Positions 12,682 to 25,000 of a stretch of 64,000 nucleotides of DNA are shown piece by piece. How positions within the stretch are numbered: position 1 is the first letter of the stretch; the number at the start of each line of letters is the position of its first letter. The notes below the pieces were generated by a model. That model did no database searches. It worked only from the letters and a program-made list of their open reading frames with translations, and had not been told where the DNA came from. Position numbers and translations under genes: made by a program. Source of the DNA: Xylogone sp. PMI_703 (lineage: Eukaryota > Ascomycota > Leotiomycetes); contig JAJTUQ010000002.1 of assembly GCA_021399445.1 (NCBI GenBank), positions 1,674,001 through 1,738,000 of the forward strand. Reading direction: 5' to 3'.

Positions 12682-14561
12682 TTAGGATGTGCTTGGATCG
12701 ATGGTGACACCTGCAAGAGTAGTAGCCCATCCAATCAATCTCCAATGCTTCTCAATCTATAAGTTATTAGCAAGGAAGGCGGCTAAAAATAGTTACCAAG
12801 AGGAGTAGTAACTTACACGACGACTCAAAGCAACCTTCTCCCCTATGTTCGTACAAGCTGGACTAGTCAAGGCCAATTTCGCAGCATCCTGCTTGACGGC
12901 CACTACTTTAGCGCCGGTAGCTGTCGATCCGATATTTACCATCAAGACCTCGTTCTTAGATAATTTAGCTACTTTAGCTTGTTTTCCATCGGCAGTCTTC
13001 ACACCAAGGAGGCGGCGAAGAAGGAAGTAGTTGACCTCGATTTCAACATATATCTCCGGAAGTCTTCCTTTCAATCCCAAGACGAAACCAACTAAACGAT
13101 CCGCACGGCAAAGTGTAGGGTCAATTCGAGTACCGACACCAATGAGACCACCAGGTACCGCATACTTCAACTCATTGTTCTCGGAGTTGAGAGATACGAT
13201 GCGACTATAGATAGGCGTACATTTGATGGCTCCTTTCTCATCTCGAGTGACGATACCTGGTCGGATTTCGACCTCATCTAATCCAGTCAGCTACTTCTTA
13301 TCAATTCTCAAGTGAAGTGGTAGAAACAATATTACCTTCAAGCTTAAGTACACCATGTAGAATACTGCCACCAGCTACTCCTCCCTTTAACTCCTCAATA
13401 CTCGCTCCGGGCTGGATCTTGTTAGCTAAGGTTGATTCTCTGCATGGCTGATGTGACTTACTTTGTTGACATCGAAAGACCGAATGACAATCAACTGAGG
13501 ATCCACGGAAAAGTCTCGTGGAGGAACTGGGATAGTATGGACGATTGCCTCGTTGATCGCATCAATATTGAACTTAAGCTGAGCAGAGATGGGTATGATG
13601 GGCGCAGCTCCAGCAACAGTCCCTCGAATAAATTTCAATATCGATTGATAATGTTGGTTTGCTCCATCTTCCCGCATCAGATCAACCTTGTTCTGAAGAA
13701 TAATAATCTTATCGAGCTTCATGATTTCGATGGCAGCAAGATGCTCACTTGTCTGCGGCTGAGGACATGTTTCGTTCCCTGCAATTAGTAGTAATGCTGC
13801 ATCCATCACAGCAGCTCCGCTCAACATCTAGGATTGTTAGACTATGAAAAATGAACGGTACACAGATAACTAACTGTTGACATGAGAATATCGTGACCTG
13901 TAGTTTGATTAGTTCCAATCAGAGCTCAATTATGGGGAGCAACCTACCAGGGCAATCAACAAACGAAACATGTCTCAGCAAACGATATGTGCCACCGCAT
14001 CCTTCTCTTTCACAAGGAGGGTCTACCTCCTTCTCACTCTTATAACTTTTAAAGGAACCCGGGCGGGGACAGGCTGGGTTATCGCATTCGTAGATCTTGG
14101 CATTTGCGCTATCAAACTTATGTAAGTAAAATGTACTATAGAACCAGGCTCGAGTACACTCACTATCCTAACTTGATCGTAATATTTCGCTCTAGCTCAT
14201 TCTTAAACCGAACGGTCTGAACACCTGAAATTGCCTTGACTACCGTTGACTTGCCGTGTGCGACATGTCCAATAGTGCCAATATTGATCGTTGCTTGTCT
14301 TGCAATGATTTCTGGCGTTAATGGTGTGAGAGATTTGACGTCGAGATCTTTTGGATCAGTTTGTGGTGGTAATATAGGTCGAATGATAGTAGGTAATGGC
14401 TCCTTCACAGTGGTCTTCTTCAGCGCAGACTTTATTGGCTTCTCTTCAATGTCATCCACGTTATCATCGAAGTCATTCTGGGGATCGAGACCTGGGGAGC
14501 CAGGTGCTGAATCCGATTCGGAATCCAGGTCATTGCCGTATCGATCACCGTTCGCCGCCAT
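12682..14561 (-). CDS. GCD11: Translation initiation factor eIF2 subunit gamma
   Basis: GTPase core of eIF2, which brings initiator Met-tRNA to the 40S ribosome in the cytosol. Seven exons close to 521 residues: 14561-14164, 14108-13948, 13897-13875, 13827-13462, 13417-13336, 13277-12817 and 12756-12682. After an acidic fungal N-terminal extension (about 85 residues) come the G1 loop GHVAHGKST (about 98-106) and the G3 motif DCPGHD (184-189). The G4 motif NKVD lies in the exon 13827-13462. A four-cysteine knuckle (C141, C146, C165, C170) lies between G1 and G3, as expected for this subunit. Domains II and III follow, ending GVTIDPSTS. Exon 3 is only 23 nt and encodes the HDILMST segment next to G3. 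The gene is divergent from the coiled-coil mitochondrial gene starting 375 bp away. No defects seen. Confidence 0.96.
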
Positions 14562-14936
14562 ATTGGTGAGAGCACTCGTGGTGGCGGGGTAAATTTTCTG
14601 TAAATATGAGAAAACCTAGCGATGTAGTGTTTCCTGACCGTATCGTAAAATGGGGAATGAGTTTATTATATGCTGTTATTCCAGTTATCTGTAAATAGCA
14701 ACTACCCTCTAATGCCTATGACGAGCGCCGTATGAAATTTCAAAGAAATATATTCCAAGCTCGAATACTCAAGTGGGTGACTCAACCGAGCCCCGCGGGA
14801 TCCAAAAACAGTTAGCGCAGGAGTGACTCCGACCTCATCCTAGGGCCATGGAAACCAGTGAAGATCAGTCAGAGAGTTGCAGGGCACTGGATGCTGATTG
14901 AAAGCCAGAGCTCAACTTTGATATATCTCACTACAT
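14562..14936. promoter_or_regulatory. Divergent promoter region, eIF2 gamma / mitochondrial coiled-coil gene
   Basis: The 375 bp between two opposed start codons must contain both promoters and both 5' leaders. I see no TATA box placed convincingly and no strong dyad, so the boundaries of each promoter cannot be given. Confidence 0.5.
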
Positions 14937-15852
14937 ATGGCAAATGCTGGCTTAGGCCCAGGAAGGGCCCTCCCAAGGTTTCTATTACCTAGATTGAGCT
15001 GGCAAACGGCACCTATTCATCAGCATGCCATTCGAGCTTTGAGTACTTTCCCGCACGCTCATTCCAAATCAGACAGTGATCGCACGTCTATCATATATCC
15101 CTCTATCATAGGACATAATATACGATCCCGATCAGATTCTCTTCAATGGCATAACCCTACACAGAGTCGGAACTTCCACGCAACTAGACGGCAGGCCCGT
15201 GATCATCATTTCGATACCCTTAAATTTGTCCAAAAATTGAAAGAGGAAGGATTTACCGAGGCACAAGCAGTTGCTATGATGAAGGTTCTAAATGATGTTA
15301 TAGAAGAGAGGTAAAGGTCACCGAGATCCACGTATGCTTCAAGCTAATAGTAATAGCATCCAAAATCTGACCAGAACAATGGTCTTAAGAGAAGATGCCA
15401 ATAGAGCGACATATGCACAAAAGGTTGATTTTGCAAAACTCAGGTCGGAACTGCTCTCTGCCGATTCTACCGAAAACTCTACAACTAGAGCATCTCACGA
15501 CCGCCTTACCAATGATATTGCAAAGCTGAACAGTAGGCTCCGAGATGAGATCAGTCGGACGCAGGCGTCTGTAAGACTAGATTTGAATCTGGAAAAGGGG
15601 AGAATTAGAGAGGAGGCGAAGGCCACCGAGTTAGAGATTTTAAAGACCGAAAGCCGTATTGAAACCGAAGTCGCAGCACTTAGAGAGAAATTAGAAGGCG
15701 TCAAGTTCCAGACTTTACAGTGGCTAATGGGCGTCTGGTCAGTTATCCTCACTTATACCTTATGGTACAAACCTTTTCTTTGATATGCACTAACGATCCA
15801 TAGTACCGGTACTGCAGCGTTGATTCTTGGTGCTTGGAGATTGCTGATGTAA
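14937..15852 (+). CDS. Mitochondrial coiled-coil membrane protein, MCUR1/CCDC90 (DUF1640) family
   Basis: Predicted inner-membrane protein related to yeast Fmp32 and animal MCUR1/CCDC90B. Three exons close to 269 residues: 14937-15310, 15351-15737 and 15804-15852. Residues 1 to about 85 are basic and rich in Ser, Arg and His, as in a matrix-targeting presequence. The family core begins near HHFDTLKFVQKLKEEGFTEA and continues AVAMMKVLNDV. A long heptad-rich coiled coil occupies about 150-245, and the protein ends in one hydrophobic segment (ALILGAWRLLM). The last exon encodes only this membrane end. Intron 1 has tandem acceptors 6 nt apart (15350 and 15356), both in frame. Family members are linked to respiratory complex assembly or calcium uniporter regulation; the role here is inferred from family only. 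Confidence 0.88.
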
Positions 15853-16302
15853 ATACGTGCGGGGCATACATCCCCCCTTGTGTCAATTATTTCATGATGC
15901 TATGTGGCGCCAGGTTATAAACTCTCCTTAAAAATTGGGAATGTGAAGATACTTCTCGAACGCCCTGCAAACCTTCGCGATTACTATTAGCGCAAGCACT
16001 ATACCTGGGGCAATTCTCTATGTCATCTGACTATGCTCTAAACAATCGAAATAATAAAGCTAGAGGCTTAGAAAAAACCTTGGTCAACTATCAACTCGCT
16101 AGTGATACTAGAATATTGTCACTAATGAAGGCTAATAATATCGAGTGACTATATTGCAATCGCTTCTCGTGCAATGGCTAAAATGGATCCCTTCCCTTTT
16201 TATAGGGTACTGTAGTGTTGAATGCCTAAACCTCAAGCCTAACGCCGCCCCAGAATTATCCATTCCCCAATAATAACAAACAGTTCATACAGTCATCTAT
16301 CA
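15853..16302. other. Convergent 3' flanks
   Basis: About 450 bp between two genes that converge. No open frame of note and no RNA gene. It presumably carries both 3' UTRs and polyadenylation signals. Confidence 0.6.
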
Positions 16303-18535
16303 TCATCTCTTGGCATTAATATCCTCTTCATCCGCCGGTTCAACTCGCACTAGGATTTCCTCAAGCAACCCCTCTAGGAATACATCAACGTCTTGCCCCA
16401 TGCCGACGGGTTCCTGTTTATCGCAGTGATCGATTTCTTTATAGATGTGAGCTAATTTGTAAACCAGTTTTCTCAATTTTTCATGTGCAGCCTGAGCCCG
16501 CTGCTGCTTAGGTGTTGGGCCTGTAGCTTTAAATGCTTGCTGAAGACGATATTGTCGACGTCTAAGAGACTCTTCAAGTGCCGGGAATATAACATCATTA
16601 AGGGCATCAAGTTCACCCGTTGGGTTCGGGGCAGGAGCGGGCATACTATCTAGTATCCTTGAAGACTCAGGAGGTGTAAAATCACGCGATGAAGCACCAT
16701 CCTGTGCCTTAGATAGGATGGTAGCTGGAAGTTGCTGATTAGTCTGCCTTGGATGTGTGTTCTGTGATGCTAGAGGCTGTGAAGATGGTGGAGGCGGTTT
16801 TAATTTTGACATGCTAGAGTTTTGTTGGTTTGTAGGCTTTTGCGACGATTGAGGTCCACCTCTGAAAGGTGGTATTTCGGGTAACTTCATAGGTCCAATC
16901 TTAGGAAGAGGGTGCTGACTAGCTGGCCGTGAAGGTAGTGGCTGGTTAGTTCGAGCCTGCGCTGATGGAGAAAGAGGAGTATTGAGTCTTAAATATCCCA
17001 TGTCTTTTTGGAGCTGCTCCTGTAAAGCTCGATCATAATCAGGGGAGTCGGTTTCTTGCCTGTGGGATCGAAATTGATTCTGTGATGACCTGGGCGTCTC
17101 TAGTACCTGAAATCTAGACTTATCGGGCGATGGTGGGAGCGGTATCTTTGTTGGGGATGTGGGTTGAGCTCCTGGCACCGGTCGTCGTTGAGGTGACCCC
17201 TGACGCAAGTTGGCTGTAACTGGAGGATTTGCTTTAACCGTATCTGCGCTCGAGACGTAGCCTGAGTCCTTCACCTTAGTAGGTGACTGCTCGCGTGGAC
17301 GCTCGGCGTAATCGTCTTCGCTCTCTGAAGATCTTGATGACCTTGCATTTGTTGCTGAATCTCCCATTGCGTTAAGACCAGCCCTACCGGCACCTCTGCC
17401 CCCAATTGGCCGTATGGTACCAAAGTCCCATAGGTCTTCGTTTACTTTGACTGGTTGTCGTACTTCTTTCCGCTCATCATCCGACTCATCCTCGTTCTCT
17501 ACATGGTGCATTGCCCAACGTTCGTACCTTTCAATTAATTCGGTCAAATATGATGTTTTCTTTGCCCTCCTAACAAAAGGATGTTTTAGCAGCTCCTTCG
17601 CTGATGGCCGTTCCTTCGGATCTTTCTGAACGCATAATTCGACAAAGTCCTTGAAAGCTTTCGAAAAATTGCCCTCTAATTTTGGTGCTGGATTTTTTGG
17701 TATAAGAAAAAGAACCTTCATAGGATGAATATCTGAATAAGGAGGCTCGCCATTCGCCAATTCCAGTGCAGTGATTCCTAAGGACCAAATATCCGCTCTA
17801 TGATCATATCCAGATTGCTTTATCACTTCAGGAGCCATCCAGAATGGAGTTCCAACAAAAGTATTCTTCTTTGTCATTGTTGCAGAGAGCTGCCCCGATA
17901 CACCAAAGTCTGCAAGCTTTACTTGTCCATTAGCTCCCAATAAAACGTTTGCAGCTGTGATTAATTGTTAATAAATCCACGTTGAATTGCCGGTAACTCC
18001 CTACCTTTAATGTCTCTGTGCAGCTTCTTATCACTGTGCAAATAGTCTAACCCGAGCAACAATTCCCTTATTATGATAGAGATGTAGTCTTCCCCAATCG
18101 GACCAGGCTTCATCAAGTCTCCACAACTGCCGCCGGCGCAAAATTCCATGACAATCCATAAATCAGATCCTTTGAGGTATGAGCCATGATAATGAGTGAC
18201 GTAGGGCGAATGCAGTTCGGAAAGGATTGCAATTTCTTGTATGATATCGTCCACCTCGTCCTCGGCATTCTCCACATCAATAATCTTAATTGCGACTGAC
18301 TGCCCGGTACGCTTGTCAACACTGATATGTGTTAGCTATGAGTAGTTCTTATGCAATAAAACCGGGTCTGTTACTTGCCCTTTGTATACTTTCCCAAAAC
18401 TACCTCCACCTACTTTGAGCTCAGTATTGTTTCTTGGTATGTAGCACATCTGAGGAGCGTACCAATGCAGTTTTGTTTTGTATACAGCGTTTCCGGATCC
18501 ACAACACCACTCATCGTTCCATCTCTGTCTGCCAT
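16303..18535 (-). CDS. Ste20/germinal-centre-type serine/threonine kinase (GCK-III, Sps1/MST3-like)
   Basis: Protein kinase of the Ste20 superfamily. Four exons close to 690 residues: 18535-18463, 18409-18379, 18321-18005 and 17954-16303. All catalytic motifs are intact: glycine loop GGGSFGKV (25-32), Lys47 in VAIK, HRDIK (136-140), DFG (156-158), activation loop with the Ste20 signature GTPFWMAPE (175-183). The kinase domain is at the N-terminus, the GCK arrangement, and the sequence is closest to Sps1, MST3/STK25 and fungal GCK-III kinases involved in polarity and septation. The rest (about 300-620) is Pro/Ser/Gln-rich and probably disordered, followed by a short conserved C-terminal helical region. 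Intron 2 (18378-18322) uses a GC donor, GCAAGT; the alternative GT donor 4 nt downstream runs into a stop, so the GC-AG reading is required. Exact orthology within GCKs is not certain. Confidence 0.92.
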
Positions 18536-19556
18536 CTCTTAATTGGCACCACTTCGTAGTTAATCAGAGAGCAAGGCGAAATCGCGTAGAACAACTAGCG
18601 GTGGAGAGCTGTCGACCACACCGAATTCAGGCTCTTTCTCTCACACAACTGAACTCCAAATGTTCACTAGTATTCAAACTCTATGGATTTTCAATCACTG
18701 TAATGTCAACACAACAATGGGATCACAAGTCCAATCTGCAGGAACAAAACACAACCCTTGTCGTAGAGCTGAACCGTGTCGCCTATCTCTTAGCGGGGTT
18801 AATGTGATATGGTCGACTGGTCAACAGTGTGGCATGGGTGAGCAAAGGAATAAGCGCCTGCTCCATAAGTTACATCAAAATTTGCTAATGTACAAGTTGG
18901 TAGACAAAATTTAGTTGGCTGAAGAGAAGAATCAACGACAATGAAGAATGCACTCCTAGCTAGGCATTGCTAGTTTCTATGGCAATCTGGAACGGAAAAT
19001 TATTGGTGATAACATGATTGTTTGTTTACAGAAAATTGCAGCTTCCGACACTCGATGAGTCAATCTACTCTCGGAATTAAAAAACGATTGGCCAACTCAA
19101 CTATATGATATCAGCTTTCTACGAGCTTCAAGCATGTTGACACGTTTGTTGTTGTTGCATCGGGAGGCTCGCTCACAACCAACCGTTGTTGATTGCCAGC
19201 GACTTATCGTTACAGGGGTCTGATGGATAAACAGCCCACAGCTCGGAGTTCTTTGGCAGGCGGCTAGCTGCTTGGCTTGCTTTCTTACTGCTGAAACTGT
19301 AAGTTTCTGGTGGATTATTACAAAGCTATTATGGCATGCAGTAAATCAGGATAGATCTCATCCATTTATTCTATGGTTATAGGTGGGTCACCTCATCGCC
19401 TTCTAGATACCAGCAATACCGGAAAGGGAAGAAAGCAACGCCCGTTAGTGCCTCTGAAAATTCCGCGTGGAAAATGTATTCTGCACGAAGGCAGTGTTCT
19501 TTCAAAATAGCTACATGTGTTGCATAACCAATGCTATGTTGCAAAGTATTAAAGCT
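18536..19556. other. Intergenic: kinase promoter and UBX gene 3' flank
   Basis: About 1 kb between the kinase start and the UBX gene stop. Short frames at 18478-18914 show no family motif. I see nothing else that can be supported. Confidence 0.55.
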
Positions 19557-21187
19557 CTAATCTTCGAGGTATTCCACCATGACAGTGCCATTGCCCAAAC
19601 CAGCATCTTGGATCGTTTCGTCCAAGTGATCGATTAGATCTTTACCCATACTTTTCAGGTCAAATTCAACACCTTCTTTGCCCTCGAGGGGCTCGGCTTT
19701 CAGCCACTCATAAATTCGCCGGACCGTTTCATGGATGTTAAATCTCCGAATTACCCGCCCATTTGAATGCCTGAACTGGATTCGTGTCACCGATGGCCCG
19801 GCATTCGGTTCGATATGAGGATTATTTTGCGAAATCTGAGAGAATGGTGTCGATGCGGCTTCGGCTTCTGGCTGACCGTTCGTGGATTCACCTTCAACCT
19901 CCTTACCTTTGCCTTTTCCGGCATCTGTAAAACTTTTTGTCAAGTCGTCTGGATCATGGTCTTTTGGGCCAGGACCATTGTCGCCAGCTAGGCTATTTTG
20001 CAATGCTAAGTCTAGCATTTCTTCCTCCGTTAACCTGTCGATATCAAGTTCCTTCGGTTTTTCTACCTTTCGTTTGGCAACCGGGTTCTTTTTTGTAACG
20101 TCAAGGCTATATCGGTCAAGAAATTCAATCAGCTGCATAAGGAAATCCGCAGGTTTCGGAACAGGTGGTCCTGACCACACTTTCACTTGCTCGCCAGTCC
20201 TTGGGTCGACAATAGCTATATGTGGATACGCGGCTGGACTGTCCTTGAGTGGAAAGTAATATTGTATGTATTGACTACCCCTAGGGTCGTCATTTGAGTA
20301 TTGCATAAAAAGGAAGTTCTCCTTCACAACTTCCTTAATTCCTTCATGCTTCCAGATATCGCGATTGAGCTGCTGGCAGTCAAATATCGAAGGATCCTGC
20401 ACATTAACAAGCAGCCACTTTCCCTCTTCCTTTCCCTGTTCGCGTGCATCATCCCAGGGTTTTCTACACATGAGTTCAAAAGGAGGTCGAAACAGCTCTG
20501 CCAGTCTGGCAGCTTTAGCTGATGTCTCTGAAGCCCCGCCTGTCGCAGAAGCCAATCCCCGGCGGCGAACATCCGGGTCAGATTCTTCCCAAATTGAGGG
20601 TGCGCGCTGATTAAAAACACCGATTCGACCTGAATATATCAGTATCGACTAAATGCGCGGGAGCTACTGCACATACTTGCTTGTCTTTGTTGTCTGGCCC
20701 TCATCTGCTCTAGAACTGCTGAGCTCATATCATCTGATTGCCAATCTCCGTCGCCTCCTACTAGAGTTTCAGTTGTTCGTGCAATGGGTGCTCTAACACC
20801 ATCGCCATCCCCACTGGCATAAAGTTCTTCCTGCATCCGTCTAGCAATGGCTTCGTCCTCATCTGTATCTGCAGCCCGACTTATGGCAGTAACCCTTTCA
20901 TGTTCGTCGGTTTCATCAATATCCATGCCTGCATCATCATCAGAATCAATATGTATGACCCCCTCGTTATCTTCACTGTGCCGATTTGTGGTTCCCTGCT
21001 GAGGTCGGGTATTTGACGATGAGTTGGCTTGGGACGTTTGGTCCAAGCCAGAAGCAAGATCAGGTGAGTCGAAGAAAAGTTGAATTGCCTGCTGGGCATT
21101 GTTATCGGTCACGGCTAAGTACCGCCTGGCTACGGCGGCGCTCTCGCCAGTAAATGATGTGAAGGTATCGATAGCTTCATCCTCCAT
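19557..21187 (-). CDS. UBX5: UBA-UAS-UIM-UBX protein, Cdc48 adaptor (Ubx5/UBXN7-like)
   Basis: Predicted adaptor that links ubiquitinated substrates and cullin ligases to the AAA ATPase Cdc48/p97. Two exons (21187-20677, 20629-19557) close to 527 residues. In order: an N-terminal UBA fold (about 3-40, with the helix pattern around AVARRYLAVTDNNAQQAIQL), an acidic linker, a UAS thioredoxin-like domain starting near LFRPPFELMCRKPWDDA, a ubiquitin-interacting motif (LTEEEMLDLALQNSL), then a C-terminal UBX domain with the VRRIYEWL and LIDHLDETI stretches. This order is that of yeast Ubx5 and animal UBXN7. Start: the ATG at 21187; an apparent upstream extension has no ATG. The gene is divergent from ECM29, start codons 821 bp apart. 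Confidence 0.92.
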
Positions 21188-22008
21188 AATTACCAACTTA
21201 TTCGCGACAACTTAAAAGGCGAACGCGGTGGTGGAGAAGGCGTACAGAGTGAAACGTTGAATGATGTGGAAAGGCTAGGGTTCCGCTGCGCAAACCTGAT
21301 GCTTTGATATGTGTTGGCAAAGAATGACGAAATTGTACAGTGGGGCGAAAGTATGTAAAAAAATTCTGCAGGTTTGGATGTGGAGGATTAGAAATGTAAT
21401 CTTATAAACTTTATTATGTCCTCTACTATCATGTGCATGATATCAGTTGTGAAAGCTTGTGAGACAAGCAAACTAGGTCCACTTGACAATGTTCGTCACA
21501 CTCGGCAACCTAGAATCCAAAAGCAAATGAGGTGAATCAACCAATCATATGTGCTGGATAGAGCTACCATCGGGTAAGGCTGGGAGGCAAGGCTGAACTT
21601 TGGCAGACGAATATTATTAAGTATACTGAACATTTTCAGACCTAGCCATAAGCATAGATCAAGTGGAATATTATATAATGCATGGTATTCCTTTACATTG
21701 CTTATGATGTAATAATGTGTGTAATCCAAATTGTTCCTCCTCCAAGTTACTGTACATCATCTTTCCACAGTAACTGGATTGATACCTTAGGCTTTCGCAG
21801 AATATTACACATGTGCAGTCGAGTAGTGGAGGTAGTAGGCAGAATAGCGCCACGAGTCGCCTTGTGTAAACCAGATACAAGCGTTCTGTTAGAGCGTGCT
21901 TACGATAATTTTCTGCCTGAATTAAATTATCCTCTACTCAGCATCAATTATATCTATATAAACTTTCAAACGTTATGTAGCATTACAGAGGCTTTGTAAT
22001 CCACAAAG
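21188..22008. promoter_or_regulatory. Divergent promoter region, UBX5-like / ECM29
   Basis: 821 bp between opposed start codons of a Cdc48 adaptor gene and a proteasome adaptor gene. Short frames inside show no motif. I looked for the yeast proteasome element GGTGGCAAA and found no exact copy on either strand. Shared regulation is a hypothesis from arrangement only. Confidence 0.5.
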
Positions 22009-25000
22009 ATGTCGTCTTCCGAGGCAAGGGAGCTAGAGTTGGTCGAGAAAGTTGAAATGCGAATAGCTCTAGCAAAGGACGATAAACTAGAGTCTATTTT
22101 GAAGGTCTATTTGCCTCCTTTACTCTTAAAGCTGGCAAGTGACCATGCATCTGTTCGCAACAAGGTAAGAAAACCGCGAGCGAATAATGGAAAAGCGCCC
22201 ATTGTTAATAATACCTCGTCAAGGTTATTTCAACTTGTCAGCATATCAAAGTGCGACTGTCTGGAAACCAGTACGTAGATCTAACTCATATGTGAGGTGC
22301 TATCCTAAATGTTTCTCTAGGAATGTTATCTTACCTGTTGCTGGGCTTCTGAAGCAGTACAAGGAGAATCCTACGTCGTCTATGATACGGCATTTTGATC
22401 TCATGTTTGTGCAGCAGAGTATTGGAAAACTGAGCTCAAATGTATATATCTCGGGCTTATACTTGCTCCTTGTGAAGTTCTCAGCTAACATAGTAATAGG
22501 AGCAAATTGAGTTATTGCCAACATTGTTACATGGCATAGCTGAAGATTCAGATAAACCGACATGTGCCACAATTTTTAATCTATTTCTTCGTCTGCTTCC
22601 TCAGCTCCGTATTCCACCTAGGGGAAGTAAAGAGGACGAAAATCTGAGGCAAAAATTGGGTCTCGACAGCCGAAGCAACGATGCTAAATTTGTAGCATTA
22701 TGGTTTGCAAAGCTTATGATTTTCACATTGGTTCGACCCCACACACCCGGAGTTACCTGCCCTGGTCTCACGGTGCAGGAGTATGAATTTCTGACTCTCA
22801 ATGGAAAAACTGAAACGTGGGATTCTTCATCGAGTGATGGCCTAAACTTGACTGAAACCAAAATAAGAGTTCTAAACTTTCTTGCCAGTGGAGCCTTCAC
22901 TGACGAAGAGCGTTTCCTAGCAGCCTTGTATGCTGCTGGAGATACAAATTCCAAAATTTCTAGCATTGGAGATGATTTATTGAAGCGGTCAACAGTTTCA
23001 TTGGAAGACAGAGAAAGGGCTCAGAATCTGTTTTCCATATATTCCACTGTTAAACCAGCATTACAGATCCGTATTTTGACCTTGTTAGCCAAGTCAGCAG
23101 CATCTACAGCATTCCCCAGCGAAGTCGTCAGAATCGCTCAGGAAGGCATTCAACCGAATGATAACACAAATATACCGGTCAAAGGCTTAGAATCTATCAA
23201 ATTTCGAACGGCTTTATTTAACTATCTGAATTGGGTGTCGCGTGTAGGCTCTAAAGATGATCTTGCCCAAGCTGCTCCTCAACTCGTTAGCTTTCTAAAA
23301 AGCTATATTGAAGATCAAGGGTGGCCTACTCCACATGACCGGTCATCAGATGCTACTACACTAAGAGCTTTAGCATACGAAACGTTGGGGTCGCTGGCTA
23401 AAACGACGCCAAGTATAAGCCTCGAAAAAAATCTATCTCTTGTTCGTTGGCTCTTTCGGTCAATAACAGAAGAAGGATCATCACAGAGTATATTCATTAG
23501 TATTGATGGTGCTCTTGCAAGTTTACTAAATGTCTTTTTGCCACCACTTGAGCCAGAAATAAAAGATGAGCTAAGAAAACTTTTACTACACTACGTAAAT
23601 CTGGAAGAGGGAAACGATATTAAAAGAGATGCTAGATATGCAGCTGTTCGTTGGGCGAACCAATGCTTAGAGTACAGTGATATTGTTGGTCGCTGGATTG
23701 ATATAATTGCGGTAGGGAGTTCTGGAAATACCCCAGGAGGTGTTAAAGAGGAAGGAGACAAGGGCCTTGTAAGTTTCAGAAGGAAATGTATGCACACGGC
23801 AAGCTTTCTGACATAATATTCTCAGGACCCGTATACTTATCGTAACCTAAACTTGTCAAAAGTTGCTGTTGAGTTTGCGCTTCCTAAGTGGGAGGAACTC
23901 GTTAATGTTTTTTTCGCCAGCCAGAGTTTAATGGAAGATTCCCACTACTCCAATAGTATGAAAACAGGAATGGAAATTGACGGTATTTCCGTCTTTGGAA
24001 ATTTCTCAGGTACAAAAATAAATGCCTTCGGAGCAGCAGTTGAGTACTGCGAGACAATTCTGATAATGGGAGCTTTTGAAAACAGCAAATCTCCTCTTAG
24101 CGCCGAACAAGACTGGCCTGGAAAAATAAGATTGATGAAGAAAGATATGTCGTCCAGACAGACTTTAAGAGATCACTTACGAGTCATGAATCAACAAGCT
24201 CTTCAAATATATCTGTGTGCTGCATTTGAGGGCTTATTGCGACAAGAAGTCAACTTCAACCAGACCTGTGGAGAGTGTTTTATTGGAATTGCTTCTATTG
24301 CTCCGAGAGGCTCCCTATCACAGCTAGCCAGTAGAGCTGTTGAGCTGCTGCCGGCTATTAGGTCCAACCAAGTGCAGATCAGAAATCTTGCGGCCCAAGC
24401 TTTTGGTATTCTTTGTGCCCACCCAGACTCTTCCACAGATGCTATCCGCAATCTCATAAAGTCACTCCTAAACGACGTGAAGGATTGGCAAGATGCCTAT
24501 GGTGCCGAAGCAAATAAAGTTCATGGCTCAATACTGGCATTGGGCTTTTTGCTGAGCCGGATTTCCTATTATGGCCGTGTCGATGCTTTGAATTATTCGG
24601 AAATCCAGAAAGCTATATCGGTGCTACTGGATATATTAAAGGAGGTTAGAGAAGCCTCGGTTAGACAGGCCGTTCTCAACGCTATCGGGCAGATCAGTGC
24701 TGCTGGTGTTCTAACCGCAACCTTACTTAACAACTCCGATCTAAAGCCGTCAGGTTTAATCGAATTGTTAGTAAAAGAAGCTAAGTCTGGGGATGAAGCA
24801 GCCATCTCTGCGCTAGGACGGCTTGTCCTTGTATTAAGCGGTGATGATACTGACGATACTACTAAGGAGTTAGTAACGTCAATATATGATTGTCTCTATA
24901 GTCTCTATGAATTACGAAACGTGGATGTCCAGTTCAGCGTTGGAGAAGCTCTTACGTTCGCAAGTGCAGGCTGGGAGTCCGATGCATTGCGACTTACTTT

